The notes beneath the pieces are model-generated. The model was given only the letters and a program-made list of their open reading frames with translations. It did no database searches and had not been told where the DNA came from. Below are positions 56,592 to 64,000 of a stretch of DNA of 64,000 nt, piece after piece (the stretch's first letter is position 1; each line of letters opens with the position of its first letter). This DNA is from Pimelobacter simplex (lineage in GTDB: Bacteria; Actinomycetota; Actinomycetes; Propionibacteriales; Nocardioidaceae), in assembly GCF_024662235.1 (NCBI RefSeq), contig NZ_CP096276.1:2170001-2234000 (forward strand). The letters run 5' to 3'. The translations under genes were made by a program, and so were the position numbers.

Positions 56592-59500
56592 ATGGGCTCG
56601 AACGTCCGGTCCGTGACCGTCCGGCTCGAGGCGATGGTCGCGCGCTACATCCGCGACATGAACCGGGCCGGCGACGCCACCGAGAAGGCCTTCGACCGGG
56701 TCCACGCGTCAACGTCGCGGGCACGGGAGAGCTTCGTGGCCACGGAGCGCGACGCCGCGCACCTCTCGAACCGCCTCGGCGACCTGCGCGGCTCGACCTC
56801 GGGCGTCCAGCAGGAGTTCGTCGGCGCGACCCGCGCCGCGGAGCGGTACGCGACGTCAACGTCGAAGCTGAACACGACGACCCGCGTCGTGTCCCCGTCG
56901 CAGCAGCGGCTCGCCACCGACATCGACCGCGTGTCGGTGGCCGCCGTCCGTGGCCGCGCCTCGATCGACCAGTACTCCGGCCGCCTGCGGGTCCTGCTCG
57001 AGCTGCTCGCCACGCTCGGCCCCGGGCTGCTGCCGTTCGGCGCCGGCGGCATCGTCGGTCTGACCGGCCTGGCCGGCCTGTTCGGCGCCGGCGCGGCGGG
57101 CGGCATCGGGATGCTCGTGTCGCTCCAGGGCATCGGCGACGCGCTCAAGGCGATGGAGAAGGCTCGCCTCGAGCCGACCGCCGCGAACCTCCAAGCAGCC
57201 GACGAGGCCATGCAGAAGCTCGGGCCGCACGCGCAGGACGCGGTCGTCAAGCTGCAGCAGTTCCTCCCCGTCCTGAAGTCCGTCCGCGACGCCGGCGCCG
57301 CCGAGCTGTTCCCGCACCTGCCGGGCACCATCGACTCCCTGACCCGCATGGCGCCCATCCTGCGCGAGCTCGCCGCCGCGGGTGCCGGCGCGAGCGGCTC
57401 CGCGATCGAGGACGTCGCCGGGTCGCTGAACAGCGACCGCTGGATGCCGTTCTGGAAGTTCCTCGTCGACGAGATCCCCCAGGGGGTCGAGAACACCACG
57501 CGGCTCGTCGGATCGCTCGCGCACGCGGGCGCCGAGATGTGGATGGCATTCGACACGACGAACGACAAGTTCGTCGACTGGCTGGTCGACGTCGCCGACA
57601 ACCTCGACCGGTGGGCCGGCTCGTCGAAGGGCCAGCAGCAGATCCAGTCGTTCCTGGCGTACGCCGAGAAGAACGGCCCGAAGGTCGCCGACTTCTTCGT
57701 CGCGGTCGCCGACGCCATCACCCAGATCGTGCAGGCCGCCGCACCCCTGTCCGGGCCCGTGCTCGACGCCCTGACCCAGGTCGCCAAGGTGATCGCCGCG
57801 GTGGCCGACAGCAACCTCGGCACGCCGATCCTGACCGGAGTCGCCGCCCTCACGCTCTACAGCCGAGGACTCCAGGCCGCCGTCGCGCTCCAGAGCCGGC
57901 TGACCGGCGGCGCAGCCTCGGCTCGGCTGGCCGACCAGGGCGTGCTCGGGTTCACGCGCAGCAGCCTCCAGCAGACCCGGACCGGCATTCGACAGCTCGG
58001 CACCGACCTGAAGACCGTCGGCACCACCTGGGCGACCGTCGGCCGCGGCATGGAGCGCCAGAACGTCCGCATGAACGAGGCTCTTACCCGCACCGGCCGG
58101 ACGCTGAAGACCGTCGGGAAGGGCGGCGCCGTCCTCGGCGGGCTGGCCATCGCGACGACCGGCGTCGCCGACGGCCTCGGGGTCACCAACACGGCGTCGC
58201 TCGCCCTGATGGGCACGTTCGCCGGCCCCTGGGGCGCTGCGGTCGGAGCCGGCGTCGGTGCTGTCATGGACCTCTCCAAGGCACTCGACGCGGGCACCTC
58301 GTCCACTGACTCGTTCAACTCCGCGCTCAGGTCCGGCGATCTCGAGAAGGTCAGGGCCGAGATCGCCGCCGTGAACAAGGAGATCGAGACCCGCAAGGAC
58401 ATGCGCGACGTCGGCGGCACCGGTCCGGACGACTTCCTACAGGACATGGCACGCGGGGCCAAGGACATCGGTCAGCGCTTCGGCGCGATGCTCGGCTTCG
58501 GGGAAGGCCCGGACTCCGGCGAGGAGTTGGAGAAGCGGAAGGCCGTTCTGGAGTCGCAGTCCGAAGCTGCCTTGCGTGCCCAGGGCGCCGAGATGGGGCT
58601 CTCGCGAGAGATCTTCCTGACCGGCCAGGCCGCTGGCATGAGCTCAGCACAGCTGCTGAACCTCGCCGTGAGCACCCAGCAGGCGTCGACGGCGGCATGG
58701 GGTGCCTTCGACGCGCAGACCAAGCTCGGGGCCGCGCTCGACGGTGTCGCGGAGGCGGCGAAGAAGGGCAAGCGCGGCCTCAGCGACGCCACGGAAGGCG
58801 GCCGGGAGAACCGCAACGAGCTGTCCGAGCTCGCGGCGTCGTGGGAGAACACGAAGACGAAGATGGAGGAGAACGGTGCCTCCGCGAAGGCGATCGAGCG
58901 ACGCTACGGCGAGGTCCGAGGGGCATTCATCGCAGCGGCGACCGCGATGACGGGGAGTCGGAAGGCCGCAGTCCGGCTCGCCAACCAACTCGCAAAGCCG
59001 ATGACCATCGTCATCAAGTCCGAATACCAGAGCGCGGTGAACCACGCTCGATCTGCGATGGCCCAGCTGCGCAGCGACATCGCCGGCAACCCGATCGTGC
59101 AGCGAGTCATCGTTCAGACGAGCCGCGGGCCGGTCAATGCCAAGGTCAGCCCGAAGGAGCCCCTCGGCGGCGGAATGATCCCGGTTGGGAAGGCCGACGG
59201 CGGCCTGGTGACCGGGCCCGGCGGCCCCCGCGACGACCTCATCCCCGCGCTGCTCTCGAACCGCGAGTTCGTGATCCCCGCGGACGCCGTCGACCACTAC
59301 GGCGTCGGGCTCTTCGAGGCATTGCGGGCGAAGCGACTCGCCGACGGCGGCCGCGTCGGGGGCGGTCGCGACTCGCGCTGGTCGAGCGCCCCGGGGCTTC
59401 GCACGTCCTCGAGCTCCGAGGCGGACGGCGTCGCGCGCGGGCTCCGCGGCCTCCGGCGGGAGCTCGCGCTGGCCGAGAAGGCGCTCTCGAAGGAGCGCAA

Positions 59501-60029
59501 GGCACGCGACGCGAGCATCCAGCGACGGGACGACCTCTCTGCTGGGATCCGGTCCGGGCTCGACAAGGGCATCTGGCGGCCGTCGAGCGTGTGGCAGGAC
59601 GCGGACCCGCTGTCCGGGCTCCGGGCGAACATCGCCGAGATCAACCAGTTCTCGGCGCTCAGCGGCCGGCTCAAGAAGACCATCGGCAAGGGCGCGCTCG
59701 ACGCCATCCTCGCCGAGGGCGACCTCACCACGCTCCAGGCGTACGCCGGTCTCGACCCGAAGACGCTCAAGGAGTACCAGCGCCTCTACGGCGTCCAGCA
59801 GAAGGCGCTCGCGAAGGTCACCACCGACATCCCCGAGGCCGTGTGGGGCCGCGACATCCGGCTCCAGACCCGCGAGATCCGCCAGCAGACCCGCGAGATC
59901 AAGGGGCTGCGCCGCGACGTGCAGCGCTCGAACCGCGACAACAAGAACGAGCAGGCAAAGAACCGTGCCTCGCAGCGCAAGGGCGCCTCGAAGGCCAACC
60001 AGTCGAAGTCCAGGGGGTACGTGAAGTGA
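56592..60029 (+). CDS. Tape measure protein
   Basis: 1145 residues from ATG 56592. Helical N-terminal part, hydrophobic stretches around residues 125-190 and 510-560, and a C-terminal ALLSNREFVIPADAVDHYG motif typical of tape measures. Long regions are alike to prophage A's tape measure (2400-5756), including QGIGDALKAMEKARLEPTAAN and GTPILTGVAALTLYSRGLQ. Determines tail length. Confidence 0.95.
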   Translation: MGSNVRSVTVRLEAMVARYIRDMNRAGDATEKAFDRVHASTSRARESFVATERDAAHLSNRLGDLRGSTSGVQQEFVGATRAAERYATSTSKLNTTTRVVSPSQQRLATDIDRVSVAAVRGRASIDQYSGRLRVLLELLATLGPGLLPFGAGGIVGLTGLAGLFGAGAAGGIGMLVSLQGIGDALKAMEKARLEPTAANLQAADEAMQKLGPHAQDAVVKLQQFLPVLKSVRDAGAAELFPHLPGTIDSLTRMAPILRELAAAGAGASGSAIEDVAGSLNSDRWMPFWKFLVDEIPQGVENTTRLVGSLAHAGAEMWMAFDTTNDKFVDWLVDVADNLDRWAGSSKGQQQIQSFLAYAEKNGPKVADFFVAVADAITQIVQAAAPLSGPVLDALTQVAKVIAAVADSNLGTPILTGVAALTLYSRGLQAAVALQSRLTGGAASARLADQGVLGFTRSSLQQTRTGIRQLGTDLKTVGTTWATVGRGMERQNVRMNEALTRTGRTLKTVGKGGAVLGGLAIATTGVADGLGVTNTASLALMGTFAGPWGAAVGAGVGAVMDLSKALDAGTSSTDSFNSALRSGDLEKVRAEIAAVNKEIETRKDMRDVGGTGPDDFLQDMARGAKDIGQRFGAMLGFGEGPDSGEELEKRKAVLESQSEAALRAQGAEMGLSREIFLTGQAAGMSSAQLLNLAVSTQQASTAAWGAFDAQTKLGAALDGVAEAAKKGKRGLSDATEGGRENRNELSELAASWENTKTKMEENGASAKAIERRYGEVRGAFIAAATAMTGSRKAAVRLANQLAKPMTIVIKSEYQSAVNHARSAMAQLRSDIAGNPIVQRVIVQTSRGPVNAKVSPKEPLGGGMIPVGKADGGLVTGPGGPRDDLIPALLSNREFVIPADAVDHYGVGLFEALRAKRLADGGRVGGGRDSRWSSAPGLRTSSSSEADGVARGLRGLRRELALAEKALSKERKARDASIQRRDDLSAGIRSGLDKGIWRPSSVWQDADPLSGLRANIAEINQFSALSGRLKKTIGKGALDAILAEGDLTTLQAYAGLDPKTLKEYQRLYGVQQKALAKVTTDIPEAVWGRDIRLQTREIRQQTREIKGLRRDVQRSNRDNKNEQAKNRASQRKGASKANQSKSRGYVK

Positions 60030-61921
60030 CCACCGCGCTGCTCGACCAGCCGGCCGAGCTCACCTGGGGCAGCCAGGTCTTCCTCGACGCCGTCGAGCCG
60101 GACCTCCCCTGGCAGTTCATCGCGCTCTCCGACGAGTCGGACCTCGGCAACCCTGAGCCGCTCGTAGAGACCATCCGCTCGATGCTCACCGTCGGCGAGA
60201 AGTCTGAGCGCACCGGCTGGGGCAACCGTGAGTTCCCCGTTCGGATCAAGATCCTCGCCACCGACGGCCAGGCCATGGCGCAGGCGGAGAACGCCCTGTG
60301 GGCGGAGCTGTCCGCCGACCAGGTGGCGCCGCTGATCTGGACGCCGCCGCTGCTCGAGGCGTGGCCGATGGCGCTCGACGTCGACCGGGTCGACATGGTG
60401 CGCGCGTACGACAACATCGGCGAGCGGTGGGACCACCGCGAGCGGTTCGGCCGCTGCCGGATCTACGACCTCACGTTCCACACGCTGCCGTTCGCGCGGG
60501 ACACCGAGCCGACCGTTGTGCCGGCCCTCCCGGTCCCCGAGGACCCGGACACCCCGGCGCGGATCGTGCTCGACCCGTGCGACTCCAAGGCCGGCTGGAC
60601 GGCGACGCCGTGCCACACCAACCACTGGAACCCGCGGTTCATCGACAACGGCACCAGCGGCGGCAACACCTGGGTGCGGGTGTACGCCTCGAACACCTAC
60701 ACCGGCAGCCTCGGCTGGCTCGCCATCAACCGGCCCGGGACGCTGGTGCGCAGCGGCCGGCGCTACATCACGGTCGACTTCAGCCGCACCTCCAACCCGC
60801 CCGTGATGGAAGAGTGGGAGGCGAAGAAGCTCACGATCGTGGTCTCCGGCAAGGAGCTCGAACCAGCCGGGCAAGAGCCGGTTTCGTCGGGGATCACGCG
60901 GTTCTACTTCGACTGCATCGGGCTGCCCGACACGCTGACCGGGTTCCAGGCCCGCGGCTGGTGGCAAGCCGACGCCTGGAACACCTCCTCGCAGCCGACA
61001 CGACGCCTGGCGCTCTACGAGATCGGCGCCGACGACCGCATCGGGATCAACGGCACCTCCGGCTTCCAGGTGCCACGCACCGTCCTGATCGAAGGCGCCG
61101 CGGAGACCCAGGCCAGCCTCCTCCTCGACGCCGGCCCGAGCCCCCTCGTCGGGTCCACTGCGCTGATCTACACCGGCCGCAGCCCCGCGGTGTCCCTGCG
61201 AGCGCTCCGCGTCAACTCGGGAACCGTCACCCCCAGCGCGACCGCAATGTCCGGTGCGACCAACGGCCTCACCACCCCGATGACCATCCGGATCCCCGTG
61301 GGCCGTCTCCGCAACGACACCACCTACACGATCCCCTGGCGCCTCAGCTTCACCGGCCAGCGCATCATCCACTGGTCCGCCCGCATGGTCGCCGGCACCG
61401 CGACTTGGCCCGCCGGCGAGATCCCCGGATCGGACGTCGTCGTCGAGGGCGACACCCTCGTCACCAACACCACCGCCGACCCCTGGCGCATCCACGACAT
61501 CGCTGCCCTGCAACTCCCGATCATCGGCAACATCTCCGACCCCACCCACGCCATCGACTTCACGCTGTCACTCCCCTCCGGCAGCGACCCCGTCGGCGTC
61601 GACGAGGGTTGGGCCCTCGACACCGGGAACGGCGCCTACACCGTCGTGCACGAGCCGTCGGCCTACCAGCTCTCCGCCATCGAGATCCGCTCCCCCGAGC
61701 TCGGTGCACCCAAGCCCGAGGTCGTCGGCACCTGGCTGGACTACGGCCGACAGGACATCTCGCGGCTCACCACCCTCGGCACCCACCGTTGGCTCCCCGG
61801 GCTGCTGCACATCTTCACCGCGACCGACCTCGCGAAGTACGCGCCGTGCTCCGCGACCTACTACCGCCGCTACCCCTTCCACGCCGGCCCCGACCTGCCC
61901 GTCGACGCGGCGGACGGCTGA
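60026..61921 (+). CDS. Distal tail / minor tail protein
   Basis: 631 residues from GTG overlapping the tape measure stop. N-terminal region related to prophage A's 5756-7558 (LTWGSQVF, NREFPVRIKI, TLPFARDT), consistent with a Dit-like hub. The central beta-rich region (PCDSKAGWTATPCHTN) looks like a carbohydrate-binding type domain. Ends with EIRSPELGAPKPEV. Likely baseplate/host contact. Confidence 0.85.
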   Translation: MTTALLDQPAELTWGSQVFLDAVEPDLPWQFIALSDESDLGNPEPLVETIRSMLTVGEKSERTGWGNREFPVRIKILATDGQAMAQAENALWAELSADQVAPLIWTPPLLEAWPMALDVDRVDMVRAYDNIGERWDHRERFGRCRIYDLTFHTLPFARDTEPTVVPALPVPEDPDTPARIVLDPCDSKAGWTATPCHTNHWNPRFIDNGTSGGNTWVRVYASNTYTGSLGWLAINRPGTLVRSGRRYITVDFSRTSNPPVMEEWEAKKLTIVVSGKELEPAGQEPVSSGITRFYFDCIGLPDTLTGFQARGWWQADAWNTSSQPTRRLALYEIGADDRIGINGTSGFQVPRTVLIEGAAETQASLLLDAGPSPLVGSTALIYTGRSPAVSLRALRVNSGTVTPSATAMSGATNGLTTPMTIRIPVGRLRNDTTYTIPWRLSFTGQRIIHWSARMVAGTATWPAGEIPGSDVVVEGDTLVTNTTADPWRIHDIAALQLPIIGNISDPTHAIDFTLSLPSGSDPVGVDEGWALDTGNGAYTVVHEPSAYQLSAIEIRSPELGAPKPEVVGTWLDYGRQDISRLTTLGTHRWLPGLLHIFTATDLAKYAPCSATYYRRYPFHAGPDLPVDAADG

Positions 61922-61933
61922 GGACGGCCGAGC

Positions 61934-63016
61934 ATGCCGAACCGGCCCGGCGAGCCCGACCTCGAGGTCTACATCGGCGGGCAGCCGCTCTCCACGATCG
62001 CGGCATGGGGCGACGCCGAGATCACCCACGGCCGCAACGGCCCGATCGCAGCCACCTGGGGCATGGCCCTCAAGCCGAAGGAACGTCCCTACCAGCTGGT
62101 CCGCAACGCCCCGGTCACGTGGCGCTCAGGCGGACGCCGGATCTCGTTCGGGATCCTCGACGAGCCCGACTGGGACGCCGGCGAGTTCACCATGATCGGC
62201 GGCGCCCGCCTGGGCGAGGGCGCCGAGCCCCTCACCGCTGCCGGGGCCATCACCTCGAAGCTGAACACCGCGATCGACCAGGCCGTCGCCCGGGGCGTGA
62301 CCCGCGGATGGTTCCGCGGCGGCGACTTCGGCAACACCGACCTCGCCGGCCCGGAGGGCGCCTCCGGGGTGGACGACCCCAACCCCGGCAAGCTCAACGA
62401 GCTGATGGACCTGTGGGCCACCCAGGGCAGCGTCGGCGGCGTCACGCGGCAGTGGCGGGTCACCGGCGACGGCCTGGTCGTCCCGACCGTCGAGGACGAG
62501 AGCACCCCTCAGCTCCTCCTGCTGCCTGGCACGACGTCGATCGGGGTGTCGGGCACCGAGGTCACCGACCGGGTGTTCCTCAGGTACAACGACTCGGCCG
62601 CGACGCGGCTCCGCACGGCGTCGTACCCCGCGCAGACCCCCATTGGCGGGATCGAGCGCCGAGCGTCCATCGTGCACCTCGGCCCGATGACCGCCGCCCG
62701 GGCGACCACGATCGCGGAGGGCATGTACCGGCGAGCACAGGCCGGCCGGACCGGGTGGACCAACGGGTGGGAGCTCTCGGCCGACCAGATGACCACGGTC
62801 GGCGGGCAGCGTCCCAGTCTGGCGCTCGTCCGGGCCGGCGTGACCGCGCAGGCGATGGACCAGCCAGACCCGCGCGGAGTTTCGCCGGCCCTGAACGTGG
62901 TCCTCGACGAGACCACCTGGCGGGTCACCGAGGGGCTGATCCAGCTGAACCCCGTCGGCCTGGTCGCCCGGACGTGGGAGCAGGTCATGGCGGAGGCCCT
63001 CGCCCGTGACGAGTAG
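61934..63016 (+). CDS. Minor tail protein (tail hub/tip, Tal-like position)
   Basis: 360 residues. Related to prophage A's 7558-8946 (ILDEPDWDAGEF; EVTDRVFLRYND; GRTGWTNGWELSADQ) but without the extra C-terminal domain of about 100 residues. Short relative to A, possibly a streamlined tail tip. ATG start 12 bases after the previous stop. Confidence 0.8.
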   Translation: MPNRPGEPDLEVYIGGQPLSTIAAWGDAEITHGRNGPIAATWGMALKPKERPYQLVRNAPVTWRSGGRRISFGILDEPDWDAGEFTMIGGARLGEGAEPLTAAGAITSKLNTAIDQAVARGVTRGWFRGGDFGNTDLAGPEGASGVDDPNPGKLNELMDLWATQGSVGGVTRQWRVTGDGLVVPTVEDESTPQLLLLPGTTSIGVSGTEVTDRVFLRYNDSAATRLRTASYPAQTPIGGIERRASIVHLGPMTAARATTIAEGMYRRAQAGRTGWTNGWELSADQMTTVGGQRPSLALVRAGVTAQAMDQPDPRGVSPALNVVLDETTWRVTEGLIQLNPVGLVARTWEQVMAEALARDE

Positions 63017-63079
63017 CGACCGAGGTGTCCCGATCACCGCGCCGGCGGCCCCGGCCTCTTTGCAACGAGGAGCGCGCCC

Positions 63080-63439
63080 ATGACCCAAGAGCCCGGCCCA
63101 CGCCCGGACGTTCTCGCCGAGCGGATCGACGGCCTCGGGCGCCGCTTCGGCGCTGTCGAGCAGCGCCTCAACGGTCTCGCCACCAAGGACGAGCTGGTCG
63201 CGCTGATCCGCTCCCGTGACGAGCTGTCCAACGCCCGGATCGCCGCGCTGTCGGAGGACGTCAAGGAGCTCACCGCGCTCCTGGCCACCGAGCGGGCCGA
63301 GCGGATGGCTGCCGACCGCGAGAACGAGGACCGCGCCAACCGGGCCCGCACGTTCGCGCTGTCGGCGATCGGCCTCGTCGTGACCGTCGTACTCGGTCTC
63401 GTGGCGCTCATCAACCAGCTCAAGGGGATTCCGGCGTGA
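63080..63439 (+). CDS. Coiled-coil protein with C-terminal membrane anchor
   Basis: 119 residues. Coiled coil ([35 protein letters not shown]) and one C-terminal hydrophobic segment (about 94-112, [19 protein letters not shown]). Counterpart of prophage A's 8946-9320. Stop overlaps the next GTG. Confidence 0.7.
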   Translation: MTQEPGPRPDVLAERIDGLGRRFGAVEQRLNGLATKDELVALIRSRDELSNARIAALSEDVKELTALLATERAERMAADRENEDRANRARTFALSAIGLVVTVVLGLVALINQLKGIPA

Positions 63440-64000
63440 AGCTCTGGATGAAGGTGACAGCGGCGGTGGGCGCGGTTCTTGTGGGCGCCTGGCTCGTCTC
63501 GACGGTTCTGGGGCTGGTCGCATCCCAGGCCGAGCAGAAGCGCAGCCGGGAAGAGCTCATCGAGGACTTCGAGAAGCAGCTCGCCGAGGTCCGAGCGGAC
63601 GGCCAGGCCAACGAAGCCGCCCTGGCGGCTGCGAACGCTCAGCTGGTGCGTCTCGGTGAGGAGCCGATCGAGGCGCCGCCCGTGGCCGTTTCTCCGCAGC
63701 AGGGCCCGATGGGACCAGGTGGGCCGCCCGGTCCGCGGGGCCCGCGCGGACCGGGCTGCGTCGAGCAGCTCGGGTTGGAGCCCTGCCAGGGCGACGACGG
63801 CGCGTCAGGACCGACCGGACCGACGGGCACCGTCGGCCAGACCGGCGCTCAAGGCCCCGAGGGGAAGACCGGCCCTGCTGGCCCTCCGGGCGAGCGCGGT
63901 CCCGACGGTCCTCCTGGAGCGCCCGGTGCACCAGGGGCGGAGGGCCGAGGCATCACCAGGACCTTCTGCGGTGAAGACGGCCGCTGGTCCATCACCTACA
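63436..64000 (+). CDS. Collagen-like protein with N-terminal membrane segment (cut by window edge)
   Basis: At least 188 residues visible; the C-terminus is outside the window. GTG start (GTGA overlap). Hydrophobic segment at about 6-30, coiled coil to about 75, then Gly-X-Y triplets ([18 protein letters not shown] and others), with a Cys pair inside the repeats (GCVEQL, PCQGDD) and a following [15 protein letters not shown]. Similar in layout to prophage A's 9317-9940. Confidence 0.85.
   Translation, partial: MKLWMKVTAAVGAVLVGAWLVSTVLGLVASQAEQKRSREELIEDFEKQLAEVRADGQANEAALAAANAQLVRLGEEPIEAPPVAVSPQQGPMGPGGPPGPRGPRGPGCVEQLGLEPCQGDDGASGPTGPTGTVGQTGAQGPEGKTGPAGPPGERGPDGPPGAPGAPGAEGRGITRTFCGEDGRWSITY

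Larger units (their letters stand above)
20678..64000. mobile_element. Prophage B (siphovirus-like; right end outside window)
   Basis: Continuous phage gene content from the tyrosine integrase beside tRNA-Val(GAC) through immunity, replication, packaging, capsid and tail genes to a collagen-like gene cut by the window edge. By analogy with prophage A, the missing part is the endolysin/holin cassette and accessory genes. All core functions seen appear intact, so it may be inducible. Four minus-strand genes interrupt the otherwise plus-strand late region (39516, 40742, 43501 and 49489). Confidence 0.95.

Noticed and set aside
59786..61549. 587-residue minus-strand open frame
   Set aside because: Antisense to tape measure and minor tail genes whose homologues are in prophage A; shadow of high GC.

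Overview
The window is very GC-rich and dense, with many GTG starts, ATGA/GTGA gene overlaps and at least one likely leaderless promoter. This points to an actinomycete. The host genes and phage types would suit Nocardioidaceae or a relative, but that placement is inference. There is no rRNA and no CRISPR array.

Layout: (1) About 1-14,076 is the right half of a siphovirus-like prophage (called A here). It runs from the end of a head-tail/tail-completion gene through tail tube, frameshifted tail-assembly chaperones, tape measure and minor tail proteins. A coiled-coil membrane protein, a collagen-like protein and a lysis cassette (M15-type endolysin, EEP-fold-like protein, small holin-like protein) follow. 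Its right end is an accessory block around a LexA-like box, and it stops at a minus-strand tRNA-Val(CAC). (2) 14,077-20,677 is host chromosome: tRNA-Val, a lipoprotein, a secreted protein, a flavin monooxygenase divergent from a GAF-domain regulator, a PLP class IV aminotransferase, then tRNA-Gly, tRNA-Cys and tRNA-Val(GAC). (3) About 20,678-64,000 is a second prophage (B), open at the right edge. It starts with a tyrosine integrase beside tRNA-Val(GAC), an ImmA-like metallopeptidase, an exported DUF4352-like protein and a divergent repressor/Cro-like switch with palindromic operators. An early operon follows: Xis-like protein, many Cys-rich small proteins, RecB/Cas4-like nuclease, gp3-like protein, DnaQ-like exonuclease, J-domain protein, RusA, a C5 methyltransferase, a zinc/HTH/Lsr2-like protein, SSB, a DnaB/RepA-like helicase and an initiator-like gene containing iterons. 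Then come TerS, TerL, portal, a MuF protein with a nuclease-like C-terminal domain, protease-scaffold, decoration, capsid, connectors and a tail module matching that of prophage A.

The two prophages are related. Their tail modules have the same gene order, clearly homologous tape measures, a long GC hairpin in the same tail-tube/chaperone gap, and a -1 slippery heptamer in the chaperone (CCCAAAA in A, CCCTTTC in B). Both have valine tRNA genes at their host-facing ends, in inverted orientation.

Most notable signals: the MuF-nuclease fusion; seven copies of a 10-bp repeat inside the gene after the helicase (candidate origin); twin 19-bp operators of the lysis-lysogeny switch; a LexA-like box over a leaderless promoter; a zinc-finger/HTH/Lsr2-like fusion; and an internal ribosome site that should make a free scaffold protein. 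All functional calls come from reading the sequence, with no database search.
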